In this document: positions 19,668 through 29,021 of the stretch, piece after piece | Layout of the letters: each line of letters starts with the position of its first letter | Numbering within the stretch: the first letter of the stretch is position 1 | Source of the DNA: Bacteroidales bacterium | GTDB taxonomy: Bacteria; Bacteroidota; Bacteroidia; Bacteroidales; UBA4417 | DNA: 59,875 bases | Assembly: GCA_030654075.1 (NCBI GenBank) | Contig: JAURYB010000006.1 | Coordinates: 1 to 59,875 of the forward strand | Direction: 5' to 3' | Program-made: the position numbers and the translations under genes | Notes under the pieces: model-generated | Told to the model about the DNA's origin: nothing | Databases searched by the model: none | Seen by the model: the letters and a program-made list of their open reading frames with translations, nothing else

Positions 19668-19750
19668 GAGACGCGAGCATTGCGTCTTTACGGCTATGCG
19701 GAGACGCGAGTATCGTGTCGCTACTTCTATGAGACGCGAGCATCGCGTCC
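19668..19750. repeat. Three spaced copies of a GACGCGA-GCA-TCGCGTC palindromic repeat
   Basis: Copies at 19668-19687, 19701-19719 and 19731-19750, starting 33 and 30 bp apart. The third contains a perfect 7-bp inverted repeat around a 3-nt loop (19733-19749); the others carry point changes. The array abuts the stop codon of the MFS gene (TAA at 19753-19751) and lies between it and GH3. It looks like a REP/BIME-style intergenic element that could stabilise mRNA ends; it lacks the T run of an intrinsic terminator. Confidence 0.7.
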
Positions 19751-21106
19751 TTACGACTCGTTGGCTCTTCTGGCATCCAATTCCTGTTTCATCAATGTGG
19801 TGGTTTTAGCGTCGATCTTGTAGAAGATCATAAAGATAGCACACGACATATATAAAATACCGGGAATTACAGAAACCAGCAGTTTTATTCCTGTAATGGC
19901 GGTATCGTTTTGAACCATATTTGCCACAAAGCCCGAAGCTGCCAATATCCAGCCAGCTATAGCTGCTCCAATTCCCCAACCTGCTTTTTGAGCAAATACT
20001 GCAGCTGAAAAATATAAGCCGGTAGCCCTGCGCCCGGTTGTCCATTCGCCATAATCGGCTGAATCGGCAATCATGGTCCAGAGTAATGGAACGGCAGGCG
20101 CATAAGCCATTTTCGCGATGATATTAAATACGTATATGGTTGTCAGATTGTTTACGCCAGGTATGTAAATCAGCATAAAAAATAACCCGGAAATTAACGA
20201 ACTGGCAATAAATACATTTTTATTCCCGAACCTTTTGGCCAAGGGTTTTGAGAGAGGCAAGGCAACAATAAGCGCTACAGTACCAATTACATTGAAAAGC
20301 TGAACATTATTTTCCCGTCCCAGGTAATACTTGAAATAATAGGCAATGGCTGCATTTTGCATGGCAAACATGATAAAAGAAATGATACCAACCACCGCAA
20401 GTATGATCCATGCTTTGTTCTGAAAAAGGTTTTTCACATCTTCTTTCAGCGAATTTTCCTGGGCTTTCGGTGGCTGAACCCGCTCTTTAGTAGCTTTAAA
20501 AGTAATGAAGAAGAAAATCAGGCTTAAACCTGCAAACAAAAAAACAGTGTATTGAAATCCCTGGGCTTTATCGCCGCCACCGAAATATTCGGCTAAAGTC
20601 AGTGCCAGGCCGGTAACAATAAATTGACCTGTGAAACCAGCTATAAAACGATAGGTGTTTAATCCCGCACGTTCGTAAGTATCATCAGTCATTACAGCTC
20701 CTAAAGCTGAATATGGCAGGTTAATGGCTGCGTAGGCTGTCATTAAAAGCACATAAGTGGCTCCGGCATAAATGATTTTTCCGACTTCGCCAAAGTTTGG
20801 TGTTGTAAAAGTTAGAATAGCTAAAACAGCATAAGGAACAGCTCCAAATAAAATATATGGACGAAATTTCCCCCATCGGGTGTTAGTTCTATCAGATACA
20901 ATTCCTATTACAGGATCGATGGCCATATCCCAGAAACGGGCAACCAGCATAATAGTACCGGCGGCTGCGGCAGAAATCCCATATACATCGGTATAAAAGA
21001 ACAAGAGCCAGAATCCAACCATATCCCATACAAAGTGAGATGCGGTATCGCCCAGACTATACCCGATTTTTTCTTTTACGCTTAATTTCAAGGTTATCTT
21101 TTCCAT
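19751..21106 (-). CDS. GPH-family (MelB-like) MFS sugar:cation symporter
   Basis: 451 aa with about 12 membrane segments. Glycoside-pentoside-hexuronide family features: MEKITLKLSVKEKIGYSLGD at the N terminus, ARFWDMAIDPVIGIVSDRTNTRWGKFRPY with the conserved Asp residues of loop 2-3, and IADSADYGEWTTGRRATG in the second half. Members import glycosides with H+ or Na+. Its place between a GH3 beta-glucosidase and a mutarotase-like protein suggests glucose or short beta-glucosides as cargo. The C terminus (LDARRANES) runs up to the palindromic repeat array. Distinct from the second GPH transporter at 33183-34625. Confidence 0.88.
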   Translation of the reverse strand: MEKITLKLSVKEKIGYSLGDTASHFVWDMVGFWLLFFYTDVYGISAAAAGTIMLVARFWDMAIDPVIGIVSDRTNTRWGKFRPYILFGAVPYAVLAILTFTTPNFGEVGKIIYAGATYVLLMTAYAAINLPYSALGAVMTDDTYERAGLNTYRFIAGFTGQFIVTGLALTLAEYFGGGDKAQGFQYTVFLFAGLSLIFFFITFKATKERVQPPKAQENSLKEDVKNLFQNKAWIILAVVGIISFIMFAMQNAAIAYYFKYYLGRENNVQLFNVIGTVALIVALPLSKPLAKRFGNKNVFIASSLISGLFFMLIYIPGVNNLTTIYVFNIIAKMAYAPAVPLLWTMIADSADYGEWTTGRRATGLYFSAAVFAQKAGWGIGAAIAGWILAASGFVANMVQNDTAITGIKLLVSVIPGILYMSCAIFMIFYKIDAKTTTLMKQELDARRANES

Positions 21107-21162
21107 CTTTTAAAATTTAGTTCCTGCGGTTCATTTAGCCGACATCGACAATGAAACTATGT

Positions 21163-22122
21163 TTAATTTATTTCGAATATTTTATATGTTCTGGACCATT
21201 CCATTTCCTGGCCTGGCTCAACACGAATGTCGAAGAATAATTCCGGGCTGATAACGTGTTTCCATCCCCAAAGATTCACCTTTGATGTTTTAAAACTACC
21301 GGTTTCGCTTATGCCAATTTTATTTTTAGTGTTTAGCAATTCCCAGTAGGCATCTACATTTTGATTCCCGTTAAGATTGCTGAAAAAGAACTGCTCAGCG
21401 GGTGTTCCGTTAAATGTAATTTCCGTTTGACCCACTTTAACTTTTTTCTCCGGGTTAACAGAGGCATCAAATAGTTCAGGCTTAATGGCAAAAGCAAACT
21501 TCAAGATGTAACTGCTTCCAATCAATTCATTATGGATGGCTAAAAAATTATGGACATATTCATTTGTAGCAATTAGTTTCAAACCTGTATTCTTCAGCAA
21601 ATACCTGATAACAAAACCACTTTCAGTGAGTTCAATTTCTTTTCGAAGAACATACGAATACCCATTAACAAGGGGCGATTGACAGCTGATGATTAATTTA
21701 CCGGGTACGCTTTCAACTTTAAATTCGGCTGGTCTGATTTCGTAACTTTCAGTAAAAAGATATTTCGCGCCTTGCTTTTTCAATAAGCCGACTCCAATTT
21801 TAGGAAACCACTCCCCTTCTTTTGCTTCGTTGTAACCAATGGGAATCTCAATGCCGAATTCGTTATAAAAACCCTTGCCATGCTTATTATCATCCTCATT
21901 GTCAGTTCTTTCTATACCCGAAACAGAAATATCCTTATATTTAACAGATGTGATTTTCCCGGTCCAGTCGAAACGGGAAAAATTATAATTTCCCAAAGGT
22001 AAATCAATTTGGATTTCCAGGTTTTTGTTTTTCAGAATATGTGTCATTTTTGTAGTATTTTTAAACTGGCAATTTGCGGCAAATGGGATGACCAGAAGCA
22101 GAGAAAATAGTATTCTTTTCAT
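21163..22122 (-). CDS. Aldose-1-epimerase/galactose-mutarotase-fold protein, secreted
   Basis: 319 aa from the ATG at 22122, chosen because it opens a clear signal peptide (MKRILFSLLLVIPFAANC); an in-frame ATG at 22215 would add 31 unusual residues. The body is a mutarotase-type beta-supersandwich (LEIQIDLPLGNYNFSRFDWTG, NEYVHNFLAIHNELIG, WGWKHVISPELFFDIRVEPG). Members interconvert sugar anomers or bind sugars. The Cys in AANCQF is not a convincing lipobox. In an operon with GPH transporter and GH3, conversion of beta-glucose released by retaining enzymes to the transported anomer is a reasonable role, but catalytic residues were not verified. Confidence 0.7.
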   Translation of the reverse strand: MKRILFSLLLVIPFAANCQFKNTTKMTHILKNKNLEIQIDLPLGNYNFSRFDWTGKITSVKYKDISVSGIERTDNEDDNKHGKGFYNEFGIEIPIGYNEAKEGEWFPKIGVGLLKKQGAKYLFTESYEIRPAEFKVESVPGKLIISCQSPLVNGYSYVLRKEIELTESGFVIRYLLKNTGLKLIATNEYVHNFLAIHNELIGSSYILKFAFAIKPELFDASVNPEKKVKVGQTEITFNGTPAEQFFFSNLNGNQNVDAYWELLNTKNKIGISETGSFKTSKVNLWGWKHVISPELFFDIRVEPGQEMEWSRTYKIFEIN

Positions 22123-22367
22123 TACCTGAAAATTAATTTTACGGATGGTTAACTTGCTTAGCTTGAATATTAAAAATAAAGAAAGCCAATTTTCTCTTTT
22201 ATCAGTATTTGCCATTCCCAGGCATTTTTTTTAGTCTGTGCCAACACGAATAAACAGTATGTGAGCACCATTAGGTCTACCCTAAACACCCTCACCGCTA
22301 ACCAATAAAAGTAAGTATCCGACATTCATCAGGACAAACGAAAGCACTAACAACCGTTAAGAGTTAG

Positions 22368-24233
22368 CTAATTCTTAATTAGTTTTTGATAACGAATGCC
22401 ATATTTGTTTTCGATACGCAAGATATAAACACCTGTTTTTTGATGGCTCATATCTATGGTACCGGATGAACCTACCATTTCGCGTAAAACCAAATTCCCA
22501 ATCATATCGTTGACAACAACCAGGTTTTTATCATCTGGCAATTGCAAGTGCAGAATTGTATGCAACGGATTCGGGTAGAAGCGGGATACAGCAGCCTGTT
22601 CAGTTTCAATAGCAGTATTCACAACACATGCATTTCCAACGGTGTATGTCAATTGTTGAGTTACACAACTACCACCCGGGACTTCAAATTTACAGGCAAC
22701 TTTTATCTTTGATCCAATAGTTTGCTTACTCAAAGTGTATGAGAATATTTTGCCATTTATAGTGGTGATTTTATTTTCTGAAAAGCTTGATGTGAAATTC
22801 CAGAGATATGCATTAGCAACCTCTTTGCTGTCGAGCATTTCGAAGGTTACAATAACATCGGTACCCGAAGTGGTGAAGGTATAGCTGTAACCGGTTTCAA
22901 ATGGCAAAAACCCGTTCTGACCTATATTGGAAGCAGCATTCGACAACCCAGCGCATTCGGTATTGGCCAAAGTTGTTGCGGTAACAGGCCATGATGTACC
23001 CGCCACATTTCCGTTCGCGTCAGTAGCAGTTATGGTAAAATTATAAGTAGTACCGGCTGATAAACCTGTAACAATGTATGATTTCAGAGCGCCTGAAGCA
23101 CTTTCGGTTGATGTTGTATTTCCGTTGTACGAAACCGTATAAATCACACTTCCGCTGTTGTCGGATCCATTGAGTAGGATTTCGGCGGTAGTTTTTGTTA
23201 CTGTTCCCAAAGTTGCTGTGGTAAGTGTTGGGACTTGTGAATCGGCTGAAATAGAAGGGCCTGTAAATAACTCCCCTGCATCGCCTTTCTGATAAATCCG
23301 GATATAATCGATATACATTTTAGCCGGGCCGCCGGCCAGGGCTGTAATAGAATTGATATCATATATTCCCACATAAGTGCCGCCTACGGCCAGGTTATAA
23401 ACTATATGAAAAGGTTTATGAAATTGGTTGTAGATGATAGTAAAATTGCCTCCGCCGGCATTTGGCGTATTTGCCCCGTTCTGAATTCTTTGTTTATAAA
23501 AGGGCTTTACTTTTGGATATCTATCCTGATCGAGATACATTTTAATACTGTCAGCATCCCAGATAAGTGTATATAAGTGAAATTCATCATCCTGAATGGA
23601 ATAAGGCGCATTTACGTTCGTATAATCCATGCTGTGATTGGTGTTGCCCGGTGTGGGTCCCCAATGCAGAGCGCCTCCCATATTTGTTGATTGTGTGTTG
23701 TTTGCAATTCCGGCACTGTTTCCACATTCCATTACATCAATTTCACCGCAAACAGGCCAGTTGGATGTAACTGCATTAATATCATACACATAGTCATTTC
23801 CAAGAAACCAGAATGCAGGCCATAAGCCATTAGCCGTTGAAGGTAATTTCATGCGTGATTCAATTTTTCCGTATTGAAAATACACCTTACCCTGCGAGTT
23901 TAAACGCCCGGAAGTGACATTTTTATTCAAGTATGTCTCCTTCTTTGCGCTTAACACCAGGCATTTCAAGCCCTGATAGGATTCGATTGTAACATTGTCC
24001 GGTATGTAATATTGTAGTTCACTGTTTCCGCCTCCGTTTCCATCGGTTTCCAGGTTCCATGTGTTGGTTTGGTCGAGTGTACCAGTTTCAAAATTATCCT
24101 GCCACTTCAAAACCCAGCTTTGAGCAACTGAAACTTGCGAAAACAGCACTATAATAGCCAAAAGAGTTGCTGAACGGAACCAAATCCGATTGATTCTTTC
24201 AACCAGCAAAGTGAGTAAAGTTCGGTTTTTCAT
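22368..24233 (-). CDS. GH16 laminarinase with Fn3, Cys-bounded module and T9SS domain
   Basis: 621 aa. Signal anchor/peptide about 20-38 (ATLLAIIVLFSQVSVAQ), preceded by an unusually long n-region. GH16 domain about 40-325 with the catalytic motif EIDVME (E164 nucleophile, E169 acid/base) and WPAFWFLGND, as in endo-beta-1,3-glucanases. Then Fn3-like (about 330-425), a Cys-bounded module (426-537) homologous to two copies in the GH81 protein, and a T9SS sorting domain (538-621, FYPNPLHTILHLQL, ending QKLIKN) nearly matching that of GH81. Likely an extracellular laminarinase; the shared tail suggests domain shuffling within the locus. Confidence 0.92.
   Translation of the reverse strand: MKNRTLLTLLVERINRIWFRSATLLAIIVLFSQVSVAQSWVLKWQDNFETGTLDQTNTWNLETDGNGGGNSELQYYIPDNVTIESYQGLKCLVLSAKKETYLNKNVTSGRLNSQGKVYFQYGKIESRMKLPSTANGLWPAFWFLGNDYVYDINAVTSNWPVCGEIDVMECGNSAGIANNTQSTNMGGALHWGPTPGNTNHSMDYTNVNAPYSIQDDEFHLYTLIWDADSIKMYLDQDRYPKVKPFYKQRIQNGANTPNAGGGNFTIIYNQFHKPFHIVYNLAVGGTYVGIYDINSITALAGGPAKMYIDYIRIYQKGDAGELFTGPSISADSQVPTLTTATLGTVTKTTAEILLNGSDNSGSVIYTVSYNGNTTSTESASGALKSYIVTGLSAGTTYNFTITATDANGNVAGTSWPVTATTLANTECAGLSNAASNIGQNGFLPFETGYSYTFTTSGTDVIVTFEMLDSKEVANAYLWNFTSSFSENKITTINGKIFSYTLSKQTIGSKIKVACKFEVPGGSCVTQQLTYTVGNACVVNTAIETEQAAVSRFYPNPLHTILHLQLPDDKNLVVVNDMIGNLVLREMVGSSGTIDMSHQKTGVYILRIENKYGIRYQKLIKN
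22623..22958 (-). other. Unassigned Cys-bounded module in the GH16 protein (copy 3)
   Basis: Residues 426-537: starts ECAG, contains FETGYSYTF, TDVIVTFEMLDS, AYLWNF, KVACKFEV, and ends VGNAC. Same plan as the two copies in the GH81 protein. Position after Fn3 and before the sorting domain suggests a binding module rather than a catalytic one. Confidence 0.6.
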
Positions 24234-24420
24234 CTTTAAAAGTTAAGTTGTTGAAGTTACAAAGTGAACATTTGATTAAGAAAGGCCTTTTGCAGGCTAA
24301 AAAACATTGATTAAAAAAAAAACAATCAGACATTCTTTTCACGCGTATTTTTCAGATTTTATAAAGCCGGAAAATTTTATTCAAACCCGCGTTCATTGTT
24401 TTAACCTGTTTAAGTTAATC

Positions 24421-24460
24421 AAAAAAACAAGCCCGCAGTGAAATGTTCCACCGCGGGCTT
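24421..24460 (-). terminator. Intrinsic terminator after the BACON protein gene
   Basis: On the minus strand AAGCCCGC...GCGGGCTT (24460-24453 and 24436-24429) forms a GC-rich stem, extended by three more pairs beyond one mismatch, and is followed by G and seven T residues. It ends the transcript coming from the 32-24.5 kb gene group. Confidence 0.8.
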
Positions 24461-24469
24461 AGGGAAGAA

Positions 24470-26533
24470 TTATTCTTTTACAAATTTTTTCGTTGTAATT
24501 CCATTCTTGCCTGAAATCTGAATGCTATAAATACCTTTTGAAAGATTATTTACATCAATCTGATTCTCACCGTTCTGCTTGTTGACAACTAATTTTCCTT
24601 TCATGTCGTAAATTTTAACAGTTGCGTTTTGCGGCAAACCATCAACAAATAAATTCGACTTTACAGGATTAGGATACAACTTAATTTTGTCGGACGATTT
24701 ATTATCGCGAAGGCTAACCATTCCGGAGGTATTATAAAAGTAAAGGTTGTCCATGTAGAATGCTCCATTCAAATCCCAGAAACCTATTTGTGTAACAGCG
24801 GTTAAGTTAGCTGCTGGATAATCAGATAAAGGTATATCAAGGGAGTTCCATTGGTTTGGAGTTAAGGTTTTGAATGCTTTATTGTCTATGTTTGAAACAA
24901 TACCGATATTCAATGATGCTAAAGTAGTAGGATAAATATCCACATGCAATGTTGTCATTGAACTTATATCGTTACTAGTAAAAGCACCATATCCAAAACA
25001 ACAAATTGAAGATACTTTCTTAACTTTATTAGCCGGGGTTATGCTGGATTCTTCCACCATATCAGTTCCATACCAATTTTGGAATTCTGACACTACAGGA
25101 GTATAAGCATCGCTGAAAATTGCTATAACTTTCAATGCATCTACAGTTGGAGTTGGAGCATCGGAAACGGCTGCTCCAGCCTGAGTTACAACTACGGTTT
25201 TAACCGTAGCATCGCTGCCGGTAACTGTTACATTGGCAGTTCTTACAGCCATTGACGGATTAGCTGTAGCGGTGAGCGTGATGGTTGCATTGCCTGTACC
25301 GCTTGCTGAACTTGCAGTAAGCCAGGTTTGATCACTGGCAAGTGACCAGTCAAGTGTTGTTGCAATATCGAATGTATTTGTATTACTGGCAGTTGCTGCT
25401 ATGTTAAGCGAAGAGGGAGTTAAAACAATTGAAGGAGTTTCATCTGTCCAGAAATAAATATTATCGATGTAGATTTTAGGGAAAAGATCTTTATTCGAAG
25501 TGGCACCATTTACAGTCCATTCGGCACATTGAAACTTCAACTGACGAATTGAATTCAATCCAACGCCACCATCTGCAAATTTCGACAATGGGATATCGAG
25601 GCTTACCCATCCTGATCCATCGGTTGCAATATCGCTATCAACAAAGTTATCGCCAACAGTGCCTATGAGATATACCCTAAATGGGGTTGCTGATGCATCT
25701 GCGGTCCAAATATCAAAATGCATATATTTCATTGCAGTAACATCTTGTTTGGCATTATCGAAAGCCATTCCCTGGTAAGCCAATGGCAGGTAGGATAATA
25801 CATTTTTATCACCTACTGGATAAGGAGCATACACTGTTCCCATGCTTACCTGTCCCCAATCAGGATTAAGTTCCAATCCGGCGAATGGTGTGTAAGTGTA
25901 ATTGCTACTGTAAACAAAAATGGAACTTCCGGCTGCAACAGTAGGTGTAACCACGGTGGCAGGTGCTGTAACCACAGGAATAGTTACGGTAGGCATGACT
26001 ATATTATCGATATAAATGGTAACTTCGGATGTTCTTGCTGCAAAATCTGGCAGGAACGTTAATTTGTTGAATTTTTTACCTACATGAGCCGTTAGGTCAA
26101 AAGATATTTCCTGCCATTCATTGATTACGGTATTTGCGCCCGGTATTTCTGTTCCACCGCCAAAATCAAGACCTTCCAGTTTTAATGTAAAAGCACTTAA
26201 TCTGCTTTTATACACCATTGCCTTCACTATTTTGGTAGCTTCGGTGATGGTTACAGTACCAACATTTAAGGTGTACAAACCGCCCCATTCAGCAGCTGTA
26301 GATGCTTCTACAAATTTCAAACAGTTTGCTGAAGCGTTAATACCAGTGGTAGCAGGATTTGTAACCGGGCATGTTAACCCAGCCGGGTTATCAGATCCGC
26401 CGGCACCATTGGCAAATGCGGTCCAGGACCAGCTGTTGCCAACGGTTTCAAAGTCGATTGTTGTTTGGGAAAAACCCCATCCGCTGATAGCCAGTAAGGC
26501 AACCATTAATACAAAGCGTGTAACTTTTTTCAT
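24470..26533 (-). CDS. T9SS-secreted glycan-binding protein with BACON domain and three jelly-roll modules
   Basis: 687 aa, no catalytic domain recognised. Signal peptide 1-22; jelly-roll CBM-like module (about 23-165, IYIDNIVMP); a second module (about 190-365, SIFVYSSNYTYTP ... HFDIW ... WVSLDIPLSKF ... IYIDNIYFW); BACON domain (about 370-455, WSLASDQTWLTAS ... VTQAG); a third module related to the second (about 460-605, IAIFSDAYTP ... LHVDIY ... SLDIPLSDY ... YMDNLYFYN); T9SS sorting domain (about 610-687, LYPNPVKSNLFV, ending KKFVKE). Likely binds beta-glucan at the surface or in the medium. The BACON domain is usually a spacer or mucin/glycan-associated Ig fold. Followed directly by a terminator. 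Confidence 0.75.
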   Translation of the reverse strand: MKKVTRFVLMVALLAISGWGFSQTTIDFETVGNSWSWTAFANGAGGSDNPAGLTCPVTNPATTGINASANCLKFVEASTAAEWGGLYTLNVGTVTITEATKIVKAMVYKSRLSAFTLKLEGLDFGGGTEIPGANTVINEWQEISFDLTAHVGKKFNKLTFLPDFAARTSEVTIYIDNIVMPTVTIPVVTAPATVVTPTVAAGSSIFVYSSNYTYTPFAGLELNPDWGQVSMGTVYAPYPVGDKNVLSYLPLAYQGMAFDNAKQDVTAMKYMHFDIWTADASATPFRVYLIGTVGDNFVDSDIATDGSGWVSLDIPLSKFADGGVGLNSIRQLKFQCAEWTVNGATSNKDLFPKIYIDNIYFWTDETPSIVLTPSSLNIAATASNTNTFDIATTLDWSLASDQTWLTASSASGTGNATITLTATANPSMAVRTANVTVTGSDATVKTVVVTQAGAAVSDAPTPTVDALKVIAIFSDAYTPVVSEFQNWYGTDMVEESSITPANKVKKVSSICCFGYGAFTSNDISSMTTLHVDIYPTTLASLNIGIVSNIDNKAFKTLTPNQWNSLDIPLSDYPAANLTAVTQIGFWDLNGAFYMDNLYFYNTSGMVSLRDNKSSDKIKLYPNPVKSNLFVDGLPQNATVKIYDMKGKLVVNKQNGENQIDVNNLSKGIYSIQISGKNGITTKKFVKE

Positions 26534-26736
26534 GAGTTTTGTTTTAAAATTGTTAATTAAGTGATTGGGTTAAATACAACTTTTTTAAGTGTATAAAAAG
26601 AAGTAGCTTTTAAATACTTTTTATGATTTTATTTACATTGATATCCCTGGTTGATTTACTCATGTCAGAACAAAGAAGACAGGAATTTTTGAAAGACTTT
26701 CTGATAAGGATTCCACATTGTTTTATTATTTTAAGG

Positions 26737-27573
26737 TTACATAGCTTCTTTATAAACTCTTACATAATCAACATACAAGGTTTGCGGGAAAGTAGTCCCT
26801 ACCACCGAAAAACCAACGAAATTGCCACAAACAGCCAGGTTAAGAATCATGTAAAACGGGTGATCATAAACCCAGCTTCCACCTTTGCTTTCGACCTCTG
26901 ATTTAGAAATTCGCTTGTACAATGTTTCATCCACATAAAAATCAACGGAGCCTTCGGTCCATTCCACCGCAAACAGGTGATAATCGGTATCGAAGCGGGC
27001 ATCTTGCAGGCCATACGTTTGGGTAATGGCTTTTCCACTGTACAACACGGGACCGTGAACAGTTCCGTGAACGAAACCTGGTTCCTGCCCTTTATATTCC
27101 ATGATGTCGATTTCGCCGCACTGGGGCCAGGGCGAAGTTTCACTGTTATTACCCAGCATCCAGAAAGCAGGCCACATACCAGGTCCATAAGGCATTTTAA
27201 TACGTGCTTCGAAACGGCCATAAGCCTGTTCAAAAAGCCCTTTGGTTTTTAATCGGGCCGAAGTGTAATTGGTACCATCATATTGGGCCGTAATTTTAAG
27301 GCATCCTACACCATCAACCAGGGTTAGTTTTGCGTTATCTTTACTTTGGGTATAAGTTTGCCATTCTGCATTTCCCCAGCCTCCGGCACCCAAATCATAA
27401 GTCCATTTAGTGGCATCGGGCAAGCTATCGGCAGCAATGGTATTAAAATCATCCTGCCAGGTGAGTTCCCAATTGTGTTTTTTGATCGCAGAGGTATCTT
27501 CACAACTCCACAAGCTGATCATCAAAATCAAAAGGACTACCCCTCGTGCTATAAATACTTTATTGTTTCTCAT
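26737..27573 (-). CDS. GH16 laminarinase, lipoprotein
   Basis: 278 aa. Lipoprotein signal with lipobox SLWSC (C24). One GH16 domain (about 33-277): WELTWQDDFN, GGWGNAEWQTYT, WPAFWMLGNN, catalytic EIDIME (E154, E159), and the closing strand YVDYVRVYKEAM. Length and motifs match Bacteroidetes endo-beta-1,3-glucanases of the GH16_3 type. Membrane-anchored, most likely on the cell surface next to the glycan-binding lipoprotein encoded 58 bp upstream. It would produce oligosaccharides for import. Confidence 0.92.
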   Translation of the reverse strand: MRNNKVFIARGVVLLILMISLWSCEDTSAIKKHNWELTWQDDFNTIAADSLPDATKWTYDLGAGGWGNAEWQTYTQSKDNAKLTLVDGVGCLKITAQYDGTNYTSARLKTKGLFEQAYGRFEARIKMPYGPGMWPAFWMLGNNSETSPWPQCGEIDIMEYKGQEPGFVHGTVHGPVLYSGKAITQTYGLQDARFDTDYHLFAVEWTEGSVDFYVDETLYKRISKSEVESKGGSWVYDHPFYMILNLAVCGNFVGFSVVGTTFPQTLYVDYVRVYKEAM

Positions 27574-27631
27574 GGCTATTTTTTTGAAAGTTTTTATTTT
27601 ACTATTTCATGAAAAGTTTATTCATCCACAA

Positions 27632-28999
27632 CTAGTTATGATAAAAATAAACATTATCTAAGTACAAATCAGTCATTTTGGGGCTTTGTGGATCAGCGGC
27701 AATAATTAAAAACACCAAAGCTGATTTAGAAGCCAATCCAAAACTCGATAAAGGAATATCGAGGCTTTTCCAACTTCCGGTTGTTAAACCCGCGAGGTAA
27801 TTAAATCCCTTTTCACCAGCCACATTATCCTTTAATACAAGCCGTACAGGTTGGTTGGTTATGGTGGGAGCCACCACATAAATATCCATGTGCAAATGGG
27901 TCATTGCCGAAGCATTTATACTGCTGAATGTTATTGGCAAATAGCTGAAAGTGTTAAAACTCATGATATTATTTCCATTGATGGAAATAATATTCAATAC
28001 GTTGGTAACATAGTCCCATTTTGGAGTATCGATAGGAATACCCGGATAAGCATCGCTGAACAGGGAGATTACATTGGCCGCAGCCACTGTGGGTGCAGGA
28101 GCCATGGGCACCGCCTTTGACAAGGTAATAGTACCACTTGTTGTTAAATCGCCTAATTTAACAGTGATAGTGGCTGAGCCGGTTCCTTGCAGAGTTACGA
28201 TCCCGTCAGCATTTACGGTTGCTACATTGTTATCGGAGGAAGTAAATGTCAGATATGAAGTAGGGACCGCAACCTGAACATTTACACCATTAGGCAGGTT
28301 CACCGTTTCAACCACATTGGTTGTATATGTTTGGCTAATGAAACCTGAACTGCTTGGCCAGGAAGCAATATTTGAAATAGAAAGTTTTTGGTGCGCCAGG
28401 GTTCCTAATTTCTCAAATTTAACTTCATCGATCCAGATGGTGTATCCCGAACCATCGGCCAACGCTCCTGCAGCATAAGAAAACATCCCCTTTTCACTGG
28501 TTAGCACTGAGGGATCGGGTATAGGTATAATAAATTTCTGCCAGTTGGAGTTTAACTTTACATCCAAAGCCACCTTATATTTTTCCGAAAATGTGCTGGG
28601 GCTGTCGGGATAGCCCCCAAAGCTGGCATTCATAGTTGTAGCCTGTGATGCTTTGGCCCAAAAAGTAATGGCATCGTACCCTGACAGATCGCGGGCCATG
28701 GATGTATAAAAAACACCTCCTGCAAAATTCCCTGCGGGATCACTGGCATCGGGAACTTCAATTTTCATTGATGCTGTTCCTTTATACTTTACAGAATTAT
28801 CAATAAAGAAATTAGTTACTTTACCCCATGCATCAAATTTGAGGTCACGACTGAAAGCATCCGTAAACACTTCAGGCGTAGTAGGATAGTTTGTAGCAAG
28901 ATCTAAATTGGCTGTATCTTTTTTGCAGCCTGCTGCCCACACAAGGATAAATCCTGTTAGCAAAGCACTAGCCATATACCTGGAATTAATCTTTTTCAT
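27632..28999 (-). CDS. Surface glycan-binding lipoprotein with Big_2-like domain
   Basis: 455 aa from the ATG at 28999; the frame extends to a TTG at 29032 inside the preceding gene, which is unlikely. Lipobox VWAAGC (C25). N-terminal jelly-roll module (about 35-200, FTDAFSRDLKFDAWGK ... YTIWIDEVKFEK); a Big_2-like Ig domain (about 210-290, DNNVATVNADGIVTLQGTG); a C-terminal module (about 300-455, ISLFSDAYPG ... LHMDIY ... WKSLDIPLSSF ... YLDNVYFYHN) clearly related to two modules in the BACON protein. No catalytic motif. Probably holds beta-glucan at the surface for the flanking GH16 and hydrolase-barrel proteins. Gap to the upstream gene is 22 bp, so co-transcribed. Confidence 0.75.
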   Translation of the reverse strand: MKKINSRYMASALLTGFILVWAAGCKKDTANLDLATNYPTTPEVFTDAFSRDLKFDAWGKVTNFFIDNSVKYKGTASMKIEVPDASDPAGNFAGGVFYTSMARDLSGYDAITFWAKASQATTMNASFGGYPDSPSTFSEKYKVALDVKLNSNWQKFIIPIPDPSVLTSEKGMFSYAAGALADGSGYTIWIDEVKFEKLGTLAHQKLSISNIASWPSSSGFISQTYTTNVVETVNLPNGVNVQVAVPTSYLTFTSSDNNVATVNADGIVTLQGTGSATITVKLGDLTTSGTITLSKAVPMAPAPTVAAANVISLFSDAYPGIPIDTPKWDYVTNVLNIISINGNNIMSFNTFSYLPITFSSINASAMTHLHMDIYVVAPTITNQPVRLVLKDNVAGEKGFNYLAGLTTGSWKSLDIPLSSFGLASKSALVFLIIAADPQSPKMTDLYLDNVYFYHN

Positions 29000-29021
29000 A
29001 GTTCTCTTTTTTTTAGTTTGT

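Noticed and set aside
22123..22215. Upstream ATG of the mutarotase-like gene
   Set aside because: The 31-residue extension precedes a normal signal peptide and is unlike an exported protein's N terminus.
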